Assembly: GCF_003097655.1 (NCBI RefSeq)
Contig: NZ_QCZH01000003.1
Location: 124,001 to 188,000 of the forward strand
Direction: 5' to 3'
Source: Flavobacterium laiguense
GTDB lineage: Bacteria; Bacteroidota; Bacteroidia; Flavobacteriales; Flavobacteriaceae
DNA: 64,000 nucleotides
Each line of letters begins with the position of its first letter. Positions within the stretch are counted from its first letter, which is position 1. Of this stretch, positions 18,599 to 27,192 are shown piece by piece. Made by a program: the position numbers and the translations under genes. Under the pieces are notes generated by a model that worked only from the letters and a program-made list of their open reading frames with translations, had not been told where the DNA came from and made no database searches.

Positions 18599-18766
18599 CT
18601 ACTTTAAATTATCAAAAAATGTTAAAACTGTTATCAAGTGTTCGATAGTGAACCCTGATATTTCATATTTCTTAGCCAACGTCTCAAGAGTCTCTGTCTC
18701 TTTTAAGGCTTCTAAAACTACTTTGGATTTAAAATCCTTACTAAACACTCTTCTTGTTCTTGACAT
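18599..18766 (-). pseudogene. IS3-family transposase orfA, N-terminal fragment
   Basis: ATG at 18766 opens a 55-residue frame. Residues 1-37 (MSRTRRVFSKDFKSKVVLEA, then LKETETLETLAKKYEIS) match the helix-turn-helix start of IS3 OrfA. After that the frame runs into unrelated sequence and stops at 18599. It would encode the DNA-binding half of a transposase but is truncated and cannot work. Confidence 0.65.
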
Positions 18767-18840
18767 AATTCTGCTAATTTAAGGTTTTTATTCTACCTTA
18801 ATTCAAGCTCCTTTTCTGTATCAATTTTGGGGAGCAGCAT
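18599..18840 (-). mobile_element. Remnant of an IS3-family insertion sequence (5' end only)
   Basis: It contains the N-terminal part of orfA (18766-18599) and, upstream on the minus strand, the element end tgctgctccccaaaattgat (about 18838-18819), the kind of terminal repeat seen in IS3-family elements. The rest of orfA, orfB and the other end are missing. Confidence 0.6.
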
Positions 18841-18932
18841 ATTATACTATAAATATAAGAAAAGAAAAATAAAAAAAAACGAAAAATAAAACTACTGCTG
18901 ACTGTCCTAGATTCAAAATCGCAACTACCATT

Positions 18933-19664
18933 ATGATGACGACTGCACTTGCCTTGTTGTTGTTTTCAAATCAATTTTTTGGGCAAAAAAAGAGCATCAA
19001 GGATTGTTTAATCTCTTATCTCGACTCAACATCTGGGAAAGTATTAATGGGTTATAAATCTTTGAAAGGAGAGATTATTATTAAGGCAAAATACCTGAAT
19101 GGTTCTGGTCCTTTATGTGAAATGGCATTTGTAATAAATTCTGAATATGAGTTAGTGGGAATCGACAGAAATGACAGCATATTATTGAAACCTTATATTT
19201 ATGACAACGGCCCAGATTATGAACAGGAAGGCTTATTTAAAAATAAAAAAATGAAACGAAAAATCACATACGGACTATTGACAATTTTACTGCTCGGAGG
19301 TCTTTGCTTTGGGCTGAATTCTGTTTTCGGGCTATTTACAGATTTCAATTCTTGGACAGCAGGACAAGACATTGAAAACGGTAAAATACAAATTGTTGAA
19401 ATTGGAGAAATGCCCTTGAACTTTGAGGAAAAACAAAAGCTGGCCAGTTCCTACGGTTTTAACTTTTATTTATTTGGTTGTAATGTATCTACAGCAACAT
19501 TGAATGGCACAGAATATTACAACAAAAAAATGATTCACCATTTGGAAATCAAGTATGGTTTGGCTTGGTGGACAAAATTTCAATCTCAACTTGACAGTAT
19601 TGACAATTCAGACAAAGTTCCGACCCAAAAACCGTTAGAGGATTTTTTTTTAAAAAAAATATAA
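18933..19664 (+). pseudogene. Chimeric frame: WG-repeat-like fragment joined to an unknown membrane-anchored protein
   Basis: The 243-residue frame has two unlike halves. Residues 1-106 have a signal peptide and read like a shortened WG-repeat protein (GEIIIKAKYLNGSGPLCEMA, ILLKPYIYDNGPDYEQEGLF). Residue 107 is an ATG (19251) that looks like the true start of a second protein: MKRKITYGLLTILLLGGLCF, a membrane anchor, then a roughly 110-residue domain I do not recognise. A purine-rich stretch precedes this ATG. I infer that a deletion joined the 5' end of a WG-repeat gene to the intact second gene. Alternatively it is one real fusion protein. Confidence 0.5.
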
Positions 19665-19835
19665 GAATTCAATAAGAGCCTGTTTAAATTTCTTAGAAAG
19701 AAATATTGTCTAAATAAAGAATATCTGATCTTAGTTTTGGAGCAATTGATTTGTAAGTGTTTTTTTGAAACGTAGATAAATAAATGTAGATTAGCTTAAT
19801 ATTTGAGGAGCAAAATTTCCTTTATATTATTTCAA

Positions 19836-20705
19836 ATGAAATGGATTACTAGAGAAAGACCTAAAATTGATAGAATAGCCTGTCCTTGGCTGATAAAAAC
19901 TTTCGTAGACAAAGACGCTGAATTTATTTATGTCCCATTCAGCGAAGTTTTGGATAAAGCAAAAGAATTGCATGCTATTCCGTTTGATATTCTCAATGTA
20001 GAGTTTACGCACTACAAAGAGCAAAGTACCTTTGATTACCTTGTTAAAAAATATAAAATTGAAGATTCTGCTATTTTAATCATGGCAGATATTGTACGTG
20101 GTGCTGACACGGACAGACATGATATAGCAAAAGAATCAGCGGGACTTTTTGCAATTTCTACTGGACTTTCGTATAATATTACCGATGACTATAAATTGTT
20201 AGAAACTGGAATGGTTATTTATGATGCGCTATACAGTTGGGCAACGCATTTATACAAACAAAGTCATTTGCAGAATAGTCCTTTTGAAAAGTTGTTACAT
20301 GAAGTGTATCATAACTTTCTGAAAGAGAAAAAAACAACTAATAAAAAAACGCCTTCTTGGGTCAAAGAGCTAAAGGCAATTATTCAGGATCAAATAGATG
20401 CCCAATTTACTTTCGATCTAAAGAAAATTTCTAATGACTTAGAATTGAACCCTTCCTATTTGTCAAGGGAGTTTTCTAAGTATTTTGAAGACCTCAATTT
20501 TGGAGATTACGTTAGAAAGTTACGAATAGAAAAAGCAATTGCACTTATTCAAAATTCAACCTATACCCTTACCGAAATAGCCTATATGACTGGCTTTTCA
20601 GATCAAAGTCATTTCACAAGAATATTCAAACTGAGCACTGGGAAAAATCCTTCTTCTTACATGAGAAATTCAATAAAAAGTAATCCAGATACAAAAGGTA
20701 AGTAG
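19836..20705 (+). CDS. ChrB chromate-resistance domain fused to an AraC-type DNA-binding domain
   Basis: The product has 289 residues from ATG 19836, where the family-typical start MKWITRERPKIDRIACPWLI begins; the upstream in-frame codon at 19803 adds an atypical leader. Residues 1 to about 135 form a Chrome_Resist (ChrB C-terminal type) domain. Residues 188-280 form an AraC-type double helix-turn-helix (LKKISNDLELNPSYLSREFS, then LTEIAYMTGFSDQSHFTRIF). It lies 82 bases before chrA. I infer a chromate-sensing transcriptional activator of the operon. In other bacteria ChrB carries a different N-terminal regulatory region, so this layout is unusual. Confidence 0.82.
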   Translation: MKWITRERPKIDRIACPWLIKTFVDKDAEFIYVPFSEVLDKAKELHAIPFDILNVEFTHYKEQSTFDYLVKKYKIEDSAILIMADIVRGADTDRHDIAKESAGLFAISTGLSYNITDDYKLLETGMVIYDALYSWATHLYKQSHLQNSPFEKLLHEVYHNFLKEKKTTNKKTPSWVKELKAIIQDQIDAQFTFDLKKISNDLELNPSYLSREFSKYFEDLNFGDYVRKLRIEKAIALIQNSTYTLTEIAYMTGFSDQSHFTRIFKLSTGKNPSSYMRNSIKSNPDTKGK

Positions 20706-20787
20706 CATTCTATTTATATCTTTTTAAGATCAATAGTTTTGCTTTTTATTAATACAAAATGATGTCACTCTATTTGAATATCTAAAT

Positions 20788-21954
20788 ATGAAAGAAAATC
20801 CAAAATATACTTTAAAAGAATTAGCATTTTATTTCCTGAAATCAGGAACCATTGGTTTTGGTGGTCCAGTAGCATTGGTTGGTTATATGCACAGAGATTT
20901 AGTAGAAGAGCGAAAATGGATTTCAGAAGAAGAATACAAGGAAGGTCTCGCTTTAGCACAATTAGCACCGGGTCCATTAGCAGCACAATTAGGGATTTAT
21001 CTTGGATTTGTACATTACAGTTTTCTAGGAGCAACGTTGATAGGATTGGCTTTTGTTTTGCCTTCTTTTTTAATGGTAGTACTTTTAGGAATCGTTTATA
21101 AATTATACGGAGGATTGTCTTGGATACAAGCTGTTTTCTATGGGGTAGGAGCAGCAGTTATCGGTATTATCGTAATGAGTTCCTATAAACTAACGCTGAA
21201 ATCTATTGGTAAATTTAATTTAACCTCTTTTAAAACCAATTGGTTATTGTGGCTGTTTTTTGTAGTTGCCATAGTTGTAACCTTGGTTACACAGCAGGAA
21301 CAAGTTTTGTTATTTGTATTTGCTGGACTTTTGTATATGTTTGTCAAAGCACCTCCAAAATGGTTAAATGCTAAAACTGCCAATTCTATTGCCTTATTGC
21401 AAATTGGTTTTTGGAATTATGACAATTCTACTCTTGTGGAAATTGCCATCTTTTTTGCAAAAGCTGGAGCCTTTGTATTTGGTAGCGGATTGGCGATAGT
21501 GCCCTTTTTGCACGCAGGAGTTGTAATAGAAAATCATTGGCTAACGGAGCAACAATTTGTAGATGCAGTAGCAGTTGCGATGATTACTCCTGGTCCAGTT
21601 GTTATTACCGTTGGTTTTATAGGCTATTTAGTTGCTGGTTTTCCTGGAGCATTGATTGCAGCTTTAGCGACTTTTTTGCCGTGTTATTTGTTTACAATTA
21701 GTTTAGCTCCATCGTTTAAAAAAATCGCACAAAATAAATCAATCAAAGCTTTTGTAGATGGTATTACCGCAGCCGTTGTGGGCGCGTTGGTAGGTGCAGT
21801 TGGTGTAATTGCATCCAAAAGTATTCTGGATATTCCAACAATACTTATTGCTATTGCGGCAATTTTTTCTTTAATTTATATCAAAAAAATTCAAGAACCT
21901 TATATTATTGCTGTTGCAGCAGTTGTTGGGATTATTATAAAATTAATGCTATGA
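20788..21954 (+). CDS. chrA: Chromate transporter ChrA
   Basis: This 388-residue, two-domain CHR-family transporter exports chromate from the cytoplasm. Each half carries the CHR signature: GTIGFGGPVALVGYMHRDLV with LAQLAPGPLAAQLGIYLG in the first, and FVFGSGLAIVPFLHAGVV with AVAMITPGPVVITVGFIGYL in the second. About ten hydrophobic segments are visible. The gene follows the ChrB-AraC regulator, and its stop overlaps the next start (ATGA), so it is translationally coupled to the superoxide dismutase gene. Confidence 0.93.
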   Translation: MKENPKYTLKELAFYFLKSGTIGFGGPVALVGYMHRDLVEERKWISEEEYKEGLALAQLAPGPLAAQLGIYLGFVHYSFLGATLIGLAFVLPSFLMVVLLGIVYKLYGGLSWIQAVFYGVGAAVIGIIVMSSYKLTLKSIGKFNLTSFKTNWLLWLFFVVAIVVTLVTQQEQVLLFVFAGLLYMFVKAPPKWLNAKTANSIALLQIGFWNYDNSTLVEIAIFFAKAGAFVFGSGLAIVPFLHAGVVIENHWLTEQQFVDAVAVAMITPGPVVITVGFIGYLVAGFPGALIAALATFLPCYLFTISLAPSFKKIAQNKSIKAFVDGITAAVVGALVGAVGVIASKSILDIPTILIAIAAIFSLIYIKKIQEPYIIAVAAVVGIIIKLML

Positions 21955-22679
21955 ACAGAAAAGATTTTTTAAAATCGAGTACTTTATTTGGTGCGGCAGC
22001 ATTGGTGCTACCTACGACTAATGCGTTTGCTGAAAATTTAGCCGACAATTCTATTGATAAATTGGTTGATGCCAATGGAAATTATATTCAGCAAACCTTG
22101 CCATATAGCGAAAGTTTTTTAGAACCCTACATGGATGCTGAAACTTTGCATCTCCATTATACTTTTCATCATGGCGGAGCGGTAAAAAGCGCAAACAAAG
22201 ATTTGCAAATGATAAAAAAAGCATTGGACGAAAACAATTTGGAAACTATTGATTTTTGGACAAAAAAATTATCCTATCATTTTTCATCACACATTCTCCA
22301 TTCTATATTTTGGACAAATCTTACTAATAAAAGCACCTTGCCAAAAGGCAATTTATTAAAACGAATTGAAAAAAGTTTCGGAAGCTACGACAGGTTGAAG
22401 GTTTTAATTGCGGCTACTTCCAAAAATGTAGATGGTAATGGTTGGGGAATTCTAGCGTATCAACCTTACAGCGATAATTTAGTAATCTTGCAATGCGAAA
22501 ACCACGAAAAACTAACACAATGGGGAGCAATTCCGTTATTAGTTATAGATGTTTGGGAACACGCCTATTATTTGAAATATAAAAACAAACGAACCGATTT
22601 TGTAGATGCTTTGTTTAATATTATTAATTGGGATAATGTTGCGTTGCGATTAAATGATGCTGAAAATTTGATGAAATAA
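21951..22679 (+). CDS. Exported Fe/Mn superoxide dismutase
   Basis: This 242-residue enzyme converts superoxide to oxygen and peroxide. The N-terminus NRKDFLKSS followed by a hydrophobic stretch and AFA looks like a Tat signal with an Arg-Lys pair. The metal ligands are visible: His in LHLHYTFHH, His in HILHSIFW, and Asp and His in VIDVWEHAYY. The position that holds Gln in MnSODs reads His in CENHEK. It is coupled to chrA by a 4-base overlap. I infer that it removes superoxide formed during chromate reduction in the periplasm. Confidence 0.88.
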   Translation: MNRKDFLKSSTLFGAAALVLPTTNAFAENLADNSIDKLVDANGNYIQQTLPYSESFLEPYMDAETLHLHYTFHHGGAVKSANKDLQMIKKALDENNLETIDFWTKKLSYHFSSHILHSIFWTNLTNKSTLPKGNLLKRIEKSFGSYDRLKVLIAATSKNVDGNGWGILAYQPYSDNLVILQCENHEKLTQWGAIPLLVIDVWEHAYYLKYKNKRTDFVDALFNIINWDNVALRLNDAENLMK

Positions 22680-22762
22680 AAAGTCAAGAGACATTATTGA
22701 GAAAATTATAATGTAAGATTTTTAAATTCAATTGTATTTTTTGTTATCAAATTTACATAGTA

Positions 22763-23804
22763 ATGCGAATCAAGGGTTAAAATATTAAGTTTATAAAGGC
22801 AGCTGCTATCTTACCAAATAGATGCACTAATAATCCTTTTGTGGATCTAACTTTGCAAGCTCTTTGAATATTTGTTTTTTCAATCAACCAATTAAAAAAG
22901 GATTCAATAGGCTGTCTAACTCTTGATACTGCTGTTGAATACAAGTCATTTGAAGCTTTATCTCTATTTCTAATTTCTTGACATTCTCCTTTAACAGCCT
23001 TAACGGGTGTCATCATTATTGAGTTGTTTTCTTTTTCAAGGTCAGAAAAAAAGTCTTGATGATGATAGATTTTATCCCCAAAAAAGCATCTATTTTCTTT
23101 GTTTGTCCAAGCTTCTTTAAAAACGGTCAAATCATTTACAGAAGCTGGGGTAATTAATACTTCCTCAGGAAAAGGGATTGTCTTTTCTCTTCTAAAAGCT
23201 AATGCATGAAGTTTAACTCCATAGTAATACATGCTTTTTGTAGAACAATATCCTTTATCTGTAATGTCTTTGGCAACTTTTCCAGAACGCTTTCCGGAAC
23301 AAGTAATAATCGGCATCGAGTCCAACAAGCTTTGATCTAAAAAACAATCGTCAGGGCAATACTCAGTAATCAAGCTAGTTACCAATTTCCTGAAAGTTTC
23401 TGACAAGCGGTTCAAGCGATTAGAAAACGCAACATAAGAGCCGAGTTTTGGAAACCACGAATGCAAATATTCGCTAGCGAATCGGTGGATTTGCTTTACG
23501 GTAATTCGCTGTTCCTCTTCTAATGCAAATAAGTAAATTGTCATAATTTCTTGATCTGTTAAATCTTGCTTGTCATTATTGCTGAATCGCTGACATGTAT
23601 ATTTTAAATCTTTTTCAAATTGTTCACAAATTGTTGAATAAATTTGTACTAATTTTACGGCTTTAGTCTGGATAATCATATGTTTAAAAGTGCTTCGAAT
23701 ACACCTTAAATGTACTGATTTCCAGACTTTAAAACAAATTATTTGAAAGATATTTCTTTCTATTTATCATGTTAACAACTGCTTTTTCAACTCTTGATTC
23801 GCAT
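22763..23804 (-). mobile_element. IS982-family insertion sequence, complete
   Basis: The element has inverted ends (atgcgaatcaagggtt at the left, aactcttgattcgcat at the right, one mismatch) and is flanked by a 5-base direct repeat, TAGTA at 22758-22762 and 23805-23809. It carries one intact transposase gene. The right edge cuts into an IS4-like transposase frame. Confidence 0.85.
22777..23679 (-). CDS. IS982-family transposase
   Basis: This 300-residue DDE transposase moves its own element. Family traits are the N-terminal region (EEQRITVKQIHRFASEYLHS), the DQSLLDSMPI catalytic segment, YYGVKLHAL and the C-terminal RQPIESFFNWL. The frame is complete and fills the element. Its stop codon lies inside the left terminal repeat, so the element probably remains mobile. 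Confidence 0.93.
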   Translation of the reverse strand: MIIQTKAVKLVQIYSTICEQFEKDLKYTCQRFSNNDKQDLTDQEIMTIYLFALEEEQRITVKQIHRFASEYLHSWFPKLGSYVAFSNRLNRLSETFRKLVTSLITEYCPDDCFLDQSLLDSMPIITCSGKRSGKVAKDITDKGYCSTKSMYYYGVKLHALAFRREKTIPFPEEVLITPASVNDLTVFKEAWTNKENRCFFGDKIYHHQDFFSDLEKENNSIMMTPVKAVKGECQEIRNRDKASNDLYSTAVSRVRQPIESFFNWLIEKTNIQRACKVRSTKGLLVHLFGKIAAAFINLIF

Positions 23805-24289
23805 TAGTAATCTAAAAGTAATGTTCCAGACGATTCCAGTTCTTCTCTTGGAGGTATTTGAAACTCATTCAGATGAAAAGCCGTATTGAGAATTGGGTCT
23901 ATCGCTGCGAAACCAGCAACCTCTAAGCCCCATTTAGCTTTACCAGCAACCCCTGACCAATAATAACCAACCCTATGTGTTTTCTTTCCAGACTTGGAGA
24001 GATAGGACGGGTCAAAACCAATAATTATGTTGCTCAAAGTCTGAACAGCTAAACTTTTGTTTAACTCAAAAAAATCAAATTTTTATTCAAATTGATTTCG
24101 ATAGGTGCTTTCTGAATATTCACCGAACCTTTCCAGTTGAAGAAAATTAATTCTACCTTTTATGCTCAAAAAGGAAATCAAGATATTTTCAATGAATTTT
24201 TTCCTTGATTTATTTAGAGATTTAAAATACTCCTTCTCTAATGTATTGACAATGATAAGCTTAATAATACATCTTGCCTGTGGATTCAA
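23804..24289 (-). pseudogene. IS4-like transposase, interrupted by a stop codon and by the IS982 insertion
   Basis: One frame runs from ATG 24289 (residues 1-68, with INFLQLERFGEYSESTYRNQ) through an in-frame TAA at about 24081 and continues to 23804 (GFDPSYLSKSGKKTHRVGYY, WSGVAGKAKWGLEVAGFAAI). This is the first part of a DDE transposase; the FDPS motif holds the first catalytic Asp. The rest is cut off by the IS982 element at 23804, and no continuation is visible left of 22758. It is dead on two counts. Confidence 0.75.
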
Positions 24290-24530
24290 AATTATATAAT
24301 AATCTTATAATTCACAATAATTCACGGGTTTAGCCTATTTTTTTTTGGCGTTTATTTTACTGATTTTTAACTGCTTAAATCATTTTCTGCGGAAGTATTG
24401 TATGCAACACACTAAAATTTTAATATATTTGCATAGAGTTTTTAAGAAACTTCCTCAGAGTTACCCTATTGGTTACCCTGTTCTTAAATATAATGCAAGA
24501 AGCCCCGTATTTACTGGGATTATTATAAAG

Positions 24531-24554
24531 GCATCGGAGCCTCTTTCTCCGCCA
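24531..24554 (+). other. tRNA-Ser-like 3' end (candidate attachment site)
   Basis: The sequence cctctttctccgcca resembles the acceptor 3' strand, G73 discriminator and CCA of a tRNA-Ser. The partner GGAGAAA 5' strand and the rest of a tRNA are absent upstream. A terminator follows 21 bases later, and an integrase stub lies 260 bases downstream. I infer an attachment-site remnant of an element that used tRNA-Ser. Confidence 0.45.
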
Positions 24555-24574
24555 GTAGAAAAACAAATGAATAC

Positions 24575-24613
24575 AAACCCCACTAAATTCAACGATTTAG
24601 CGGGGTTTTTTCG
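24575..24613 (+). terminator. Rho-independent terminator
   Basis: aacccc-a-ctaaat pairs with atttag-c-ggggtt (one internal mismatch) around a short loop and is followed by a run of T at 24605-24611. Confidence 0.75.
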
Positions 24614-24814
24614 TTTTAGGATAATCAAATTATTCATTAAATCTCAAAACTTTGGTGTCTTCCGAGGTGTCTCTAAATTATTGAAATTTTAGTGACACCT
24701 CTCAAAGAAAACCACCAGTACAGCAAGGTGTTCAACAACATATTCAAAAATTGTACATCTTGTTTGTAATTATTAGAAAGTTTAAATTTAATAATAACTA
24801 AAAGGTTACTACTT

Positions 24815-25030
24815 ATGAACACTACTATATCAGTTCTCTTTTACATCAAGAGATCAAAAACCAACAATGAGGACGTCTGTCCAATTTACGTAAGAGTAAC
24901 AGTCCAAGCGAAACGATTTGAATTTAGCAGCAACAAATTCATTAATCCAGAGAAATGGTCTGTAGAAGGTTCTAAAGTCAAGGGAACAAATGAGGAAGCT
25001 AGAACAATAAATAGTCACCTTGATTATTAA
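24815..25030 (+). pseudogene. Tyrosine integrase, N-terminal arm-binding domain only
   Basis: The 71-residue frame (MNTTISVLFYIKRSKTNNED, VCPIYVRVTVQAKRFEFSSN) matches the arm-type DNA-binding N-terminus of Bacteroidota integrases. These are normally about 400 residues long and also carry core-binding and catalytic domains. Here the frame stops at 25030, and no catalytic motifs follow. With the tRNA-Ser-like site nearby it marks the decayed end of an integrated element. Confidence 0.7.
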
Positions 25031-25217
25031 AAAAATCAAATTTTGAAATCGGAGAAAAGATTATTCAAAAAACTTAGATTCAATTAATAAATGCAATATT
25101 TGGAAGTTTCAGTGTGGTTAAATTTTTTCAGAAAAGAGAAAAGAAAATTAATTCTTTTCCCCTTTTGCTGAATGGTAAATTTAGTCTTACTTGCTCCTCG
25201 ACCAAAAATTGCAAAGC

Positions 25218-25325
25218 ATGAGCCAAATTACACAAGAGCAAAGATACATAATAGAAACATTGTTGAATGAAAATTATTCAAAACCCGAAAACCAATCTGT
25301 GGAGCATTTATTGGGCAGAAAGTAA
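25218..25325 (+). pseudogene. IS30-family transposase, N-terminal fragment
   Basis: ATG at 25218 opens a 35-residue frame. Its first 22 residues, MSQITQEQRYIIETLLNENY and two more, match the helix-turn-helix start of IS30 transposases. After about base 25283 the sequence switches to that of the next gene read in another frame and stops at 25325. The rest of the element is gone. Confidence 0.55.
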
Positions 25326-25539
25326 TGCAGTTTCTTTTGCCTCACCTATGGTTGGTTCGTTTGACGGGAATATTGGGAAATTTTATTGTAAAGACAAATT
25401 CAACGAAAAAGATATTATTGTTTTATTTCATTGGGACAAATCCGATTTGGATAATCCGATTTGGAGTCAAGCATTTTCGGTTGATAACGGAAAAACTTGT
25501 GAATGGAATTGGTATATGTATACAAGTAGAATAAATTAG
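25267..25539 (+). CDS. Hypothetical protein, probably a 5'-truncated gene
   Basis: The 90-residue frame (NPKTNLWSIYWAESNAV..., GSFDGNIGKFYCKDKFNEKD, ending GKTCEWNWYMYTSRIN) looks like the C-terminal half of a lipocalin-like family of small Bacteroidota proteins with a GKTWEWNW motif. An in-frame TGA directly precedes the ATG, and the IS30 fragment joins here, so the original start was probably lost. It may be an expressed remnant or dead. Confidence 0.5.
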   Translation: MKIIQNPKTNLWSIYWAESNAVSFASPMVGSFDGNIGKFYCKDKFNEKDIIVLFHWDKSDLDNPIWSQAFSVDNGKTCEWNWYMYTSRIN

Positions 25540-25542
25540 AAA

Positions 25543-25845
25543 ATGATTACAGAAATAAGAATTTATAAACTCAAAGAAAATACAGCAGAAATGTTCCATA
25601 AAGTTTTTACTGAACAATCTTTGCCAATGTTAAATCGGTGGGGAGTAAATGTTGTAGATTATGGTTTTTCATTGATTGATGATGCAAGTTTTCACCTCAT
25701 CAGGACTTATGATAATGTGGTACAGAGACAACAAAGTCAAGATGATTTTTATGGTAGTGATGAATAGATAAATGGTCCCAACGACATCTTGATGAACTGC
25801 ATTGAAACATATAATACAACAATAATTGAGGAGAAGAACTTTTAA
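25543..25845 (+). pseudogene. NIPSNAP-family protein with an in-frame stop
   Basis: The frame starts MITEIRIYKLKENTAEMFHK and reaches DDFYGSDE, then TAG at 25765-25767. It continues in the same frame as INGPNDILMNCIETYNTTII and ends at TAA 25845. The total of 101 codons is the usual length for these small dimeric alpha-beta barrel proteins. The stop replaces a position that is normally Trp, so one TGG-to-TAG change would explain it. The 74-residue product would lack the last helix. Confidence 0.7.
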
Positions 25846-25913
25846 AAAATGGAGAGAACTAAAACTTTATTTATTTTATAGCACAAAAGTAATTGTCTCA
25901 TTTTAAAATTTCA

Positions 25914-25927
25914 TTGACTAAAGTTAA
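25914..25927 (+). promoter_or_regulatory. Candidate Crp/Fnr-type operator upstream of the regulator gene
   Basis: ttgactaaagttaa, a near-palindrome (TTGAC...GTTAA) followed by GAA, lies 113 bases upstream of the Crp-like gene. The same pattern, ttgacttgggttaa, occurs upstream of the oxidoreductase gene at 32362-32375. Confidence 0.45.
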
Positions 25928-26039
25928 GAAGTGAAAATACCAAAATGGCGTGTAATGGTTAATGGAACTTTTGTACTAAATTAGCGCTCTGAATCGTACA
26001 AAGCCATAATTTTTTGGCAAATCAAATGATGACGCAACA

Positions 26040-26633
26040 ATGGATAACAAACTCTTAAAATATTTTTCAGGAATTATGCCTCTGTCAGAGGAAGAATCGG
26101 CTGCGATTGCTGAAACTATGTGCATTCAAAAGTACAAAAAAGGGAGTATTTTACTAAAGGAAGGTCAAATTTCGACTGAGGCCTATTTTGTTTTAGAGGG
26201 ATGTGTTAGGCAGTATTTTTTAGTTGATGGAGAAGAAAAAACCACTAATTTTTTCACCGAAGAACAATGGGTGATTTCTATAAATAGTTTTAGCCAAAAT
26301 AGTCCTTCAACCCATTTTATGGTATGTTGCACAGACACTGTTTTGGTCGTTGGTAATAGAGAAAAAGAAGAAGATTTGTACAAGAGATTTCCAAAATTAG
26401 AAACCGTTTCGAGAAAAGTAATGGAAAAAGTATTTGCTGAACAGCAGGAACTAATGTCATCTTATACCACTGACACTCCCGAACAACGATACGTGAGGCT
26501 CTTAAATTCAAGACCTGAATTGTTTCAAACAATCCCACAGTATCAAATAGCAAGTTACATAGGCGTTAAACCAGAATCATTGAGCCGAATTAGGAAAAGA
26601 ATTGCTCAAAATGAACAGAATAAAAATTATTAA
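26040..26633 (+). CDS. Crp/Fnr-family transcriptional regulator
   Basis: This 197-residue regulator has a cyclic-nucleotide-binding-like beta-roll (about residues 20-115, with KKGSILLKEGQISTEAYFVL), a dimerisation helix and a C-terminal helix-turn-helix (QIASYIGVKPESLSRIRKRI). The residues that hold cAMP in E. coli CRP are not conserved, as is common in Bacteroidota. It probably regulates itself and the oxidoreductase gene through the shared TTGACT-N3-GTTAA sites. Confidence 0.88.
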   Translation: MDNKLLKYFSGIMPLSEEESAAIAETMCIQKYKKGSILLKEGQISTEAYFVLEGCVRQYFLVDGEEKTTNFFTEEQWVISINSFSQNSPSTHFMVCCTDTVLVVGNREKEEDLYKRFPKLETVSRKVMEKVFAEQQELMSSYTTDTPEQRYVRLLNSRPELFQTIPQYQIASYIGVKPESLSRIRKRIAQNEQNKNY

Positions 26634-26636
26634 GAT

Positions 26637-27173
26637 TTAGATCATATCCGATTTTAAAAGGGAGTATAAATTCAAGTCAATAAATTTATCATACAGTTGT
26701 TCGCCTTGTCTAATAATTCCTTCTTTTGTGAAGTTTAGTTTTTCTGGAATTGTTTTGCTTTTAACGTTTTCAATTCCGCACTTTATTTCAATTCTGTTTA
26801 ACCCTAAATCAGAAAAACAAAAGTCAATCATTGCTTTACAAGATTTTGTAACGATCCCTTTTCCTTGTGAACCTTCAATAATCCAATACCCAATTTCTCC
26901 AATTTTATTTTGATTGTCAATTTTATAAACTCCTATTCTCCCAATCACTTTTTCATTTTCAATAATAACAAATGCAAATTCATTTCCATCCTTATTCCTT
27001 TGCATGGTGCCTTGTACGAAGTTTTCAGCAAATTCAACTGTTTGCATCCTGTCAACAAATGGTAACCACGGTCTTAAATGTGTTCTGTTTTTGTCAACCA
27101 TTTCAAAAATTGATTGTGAATGATTTTCATTAATTAATTCTATTCTAATGGTATTGTCAATCTTTATTGTCAT
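26637..27173 (-). CDS. GNAT N-acetyltransferase, RimJ/RimL type
   Basis: This 178-residue acetyl-CoA-dependent transferase resembles RimL-type enzymes: an ELINENHSQ start, the FAFVIIENEKVIGRIGVYKI strand pair, and an acetyl-CoA loop in GYWIIEGSQGKGIVTKSCKA (Q/RxxGxG/A). The C-terminal LNFTKEGIIRQGE is typical. It is one of four acetyltransferases within 4 kb. The substrate is unknown; ribosomal protein or antibiotic acetylation are family precedents. Confidence 0.85.
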   Translation of the reverse strand: MTIKIDNTIRIELINENHSQSIFEMVDKNRTHLRPWLPFVDRMQTVEFAENFVQGTMQRNKDGNEFAFVIIENEKVIGRIGVYKIDNQNKIGEIGYWIIEGSQGKGIVTKSCKAMIDFCFSDLGLNRIEIKCGIENVKSKTIPEKLNFTKEGIIRQGEQLYDKFIDLNLYSLLKSDMI

Positions 27174-27192
27174 TTTTGTTTGTTTTAATAGT

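Larger units (their letters stand above)
18158..18930. other. Intergenic junction region with mobile-element debris
   Basis: No intact gene. Several GGTTCGAAC-like pieces occur (18183, 18313). Bases 18328-18363 can be read TIMLGHVEPNMK, reminiscent of the LGH box of a tyrosine recombinase. Then come a hairpin, a tRNA-3'-like fragment and an IS3 remnant, annotated separately. Confidence 0.5.

Noticed and set aside
24345..24692. 115-codon open frame
   Set aside because: It spans a tRNA-like end and a terminator and has no recognisable domain.
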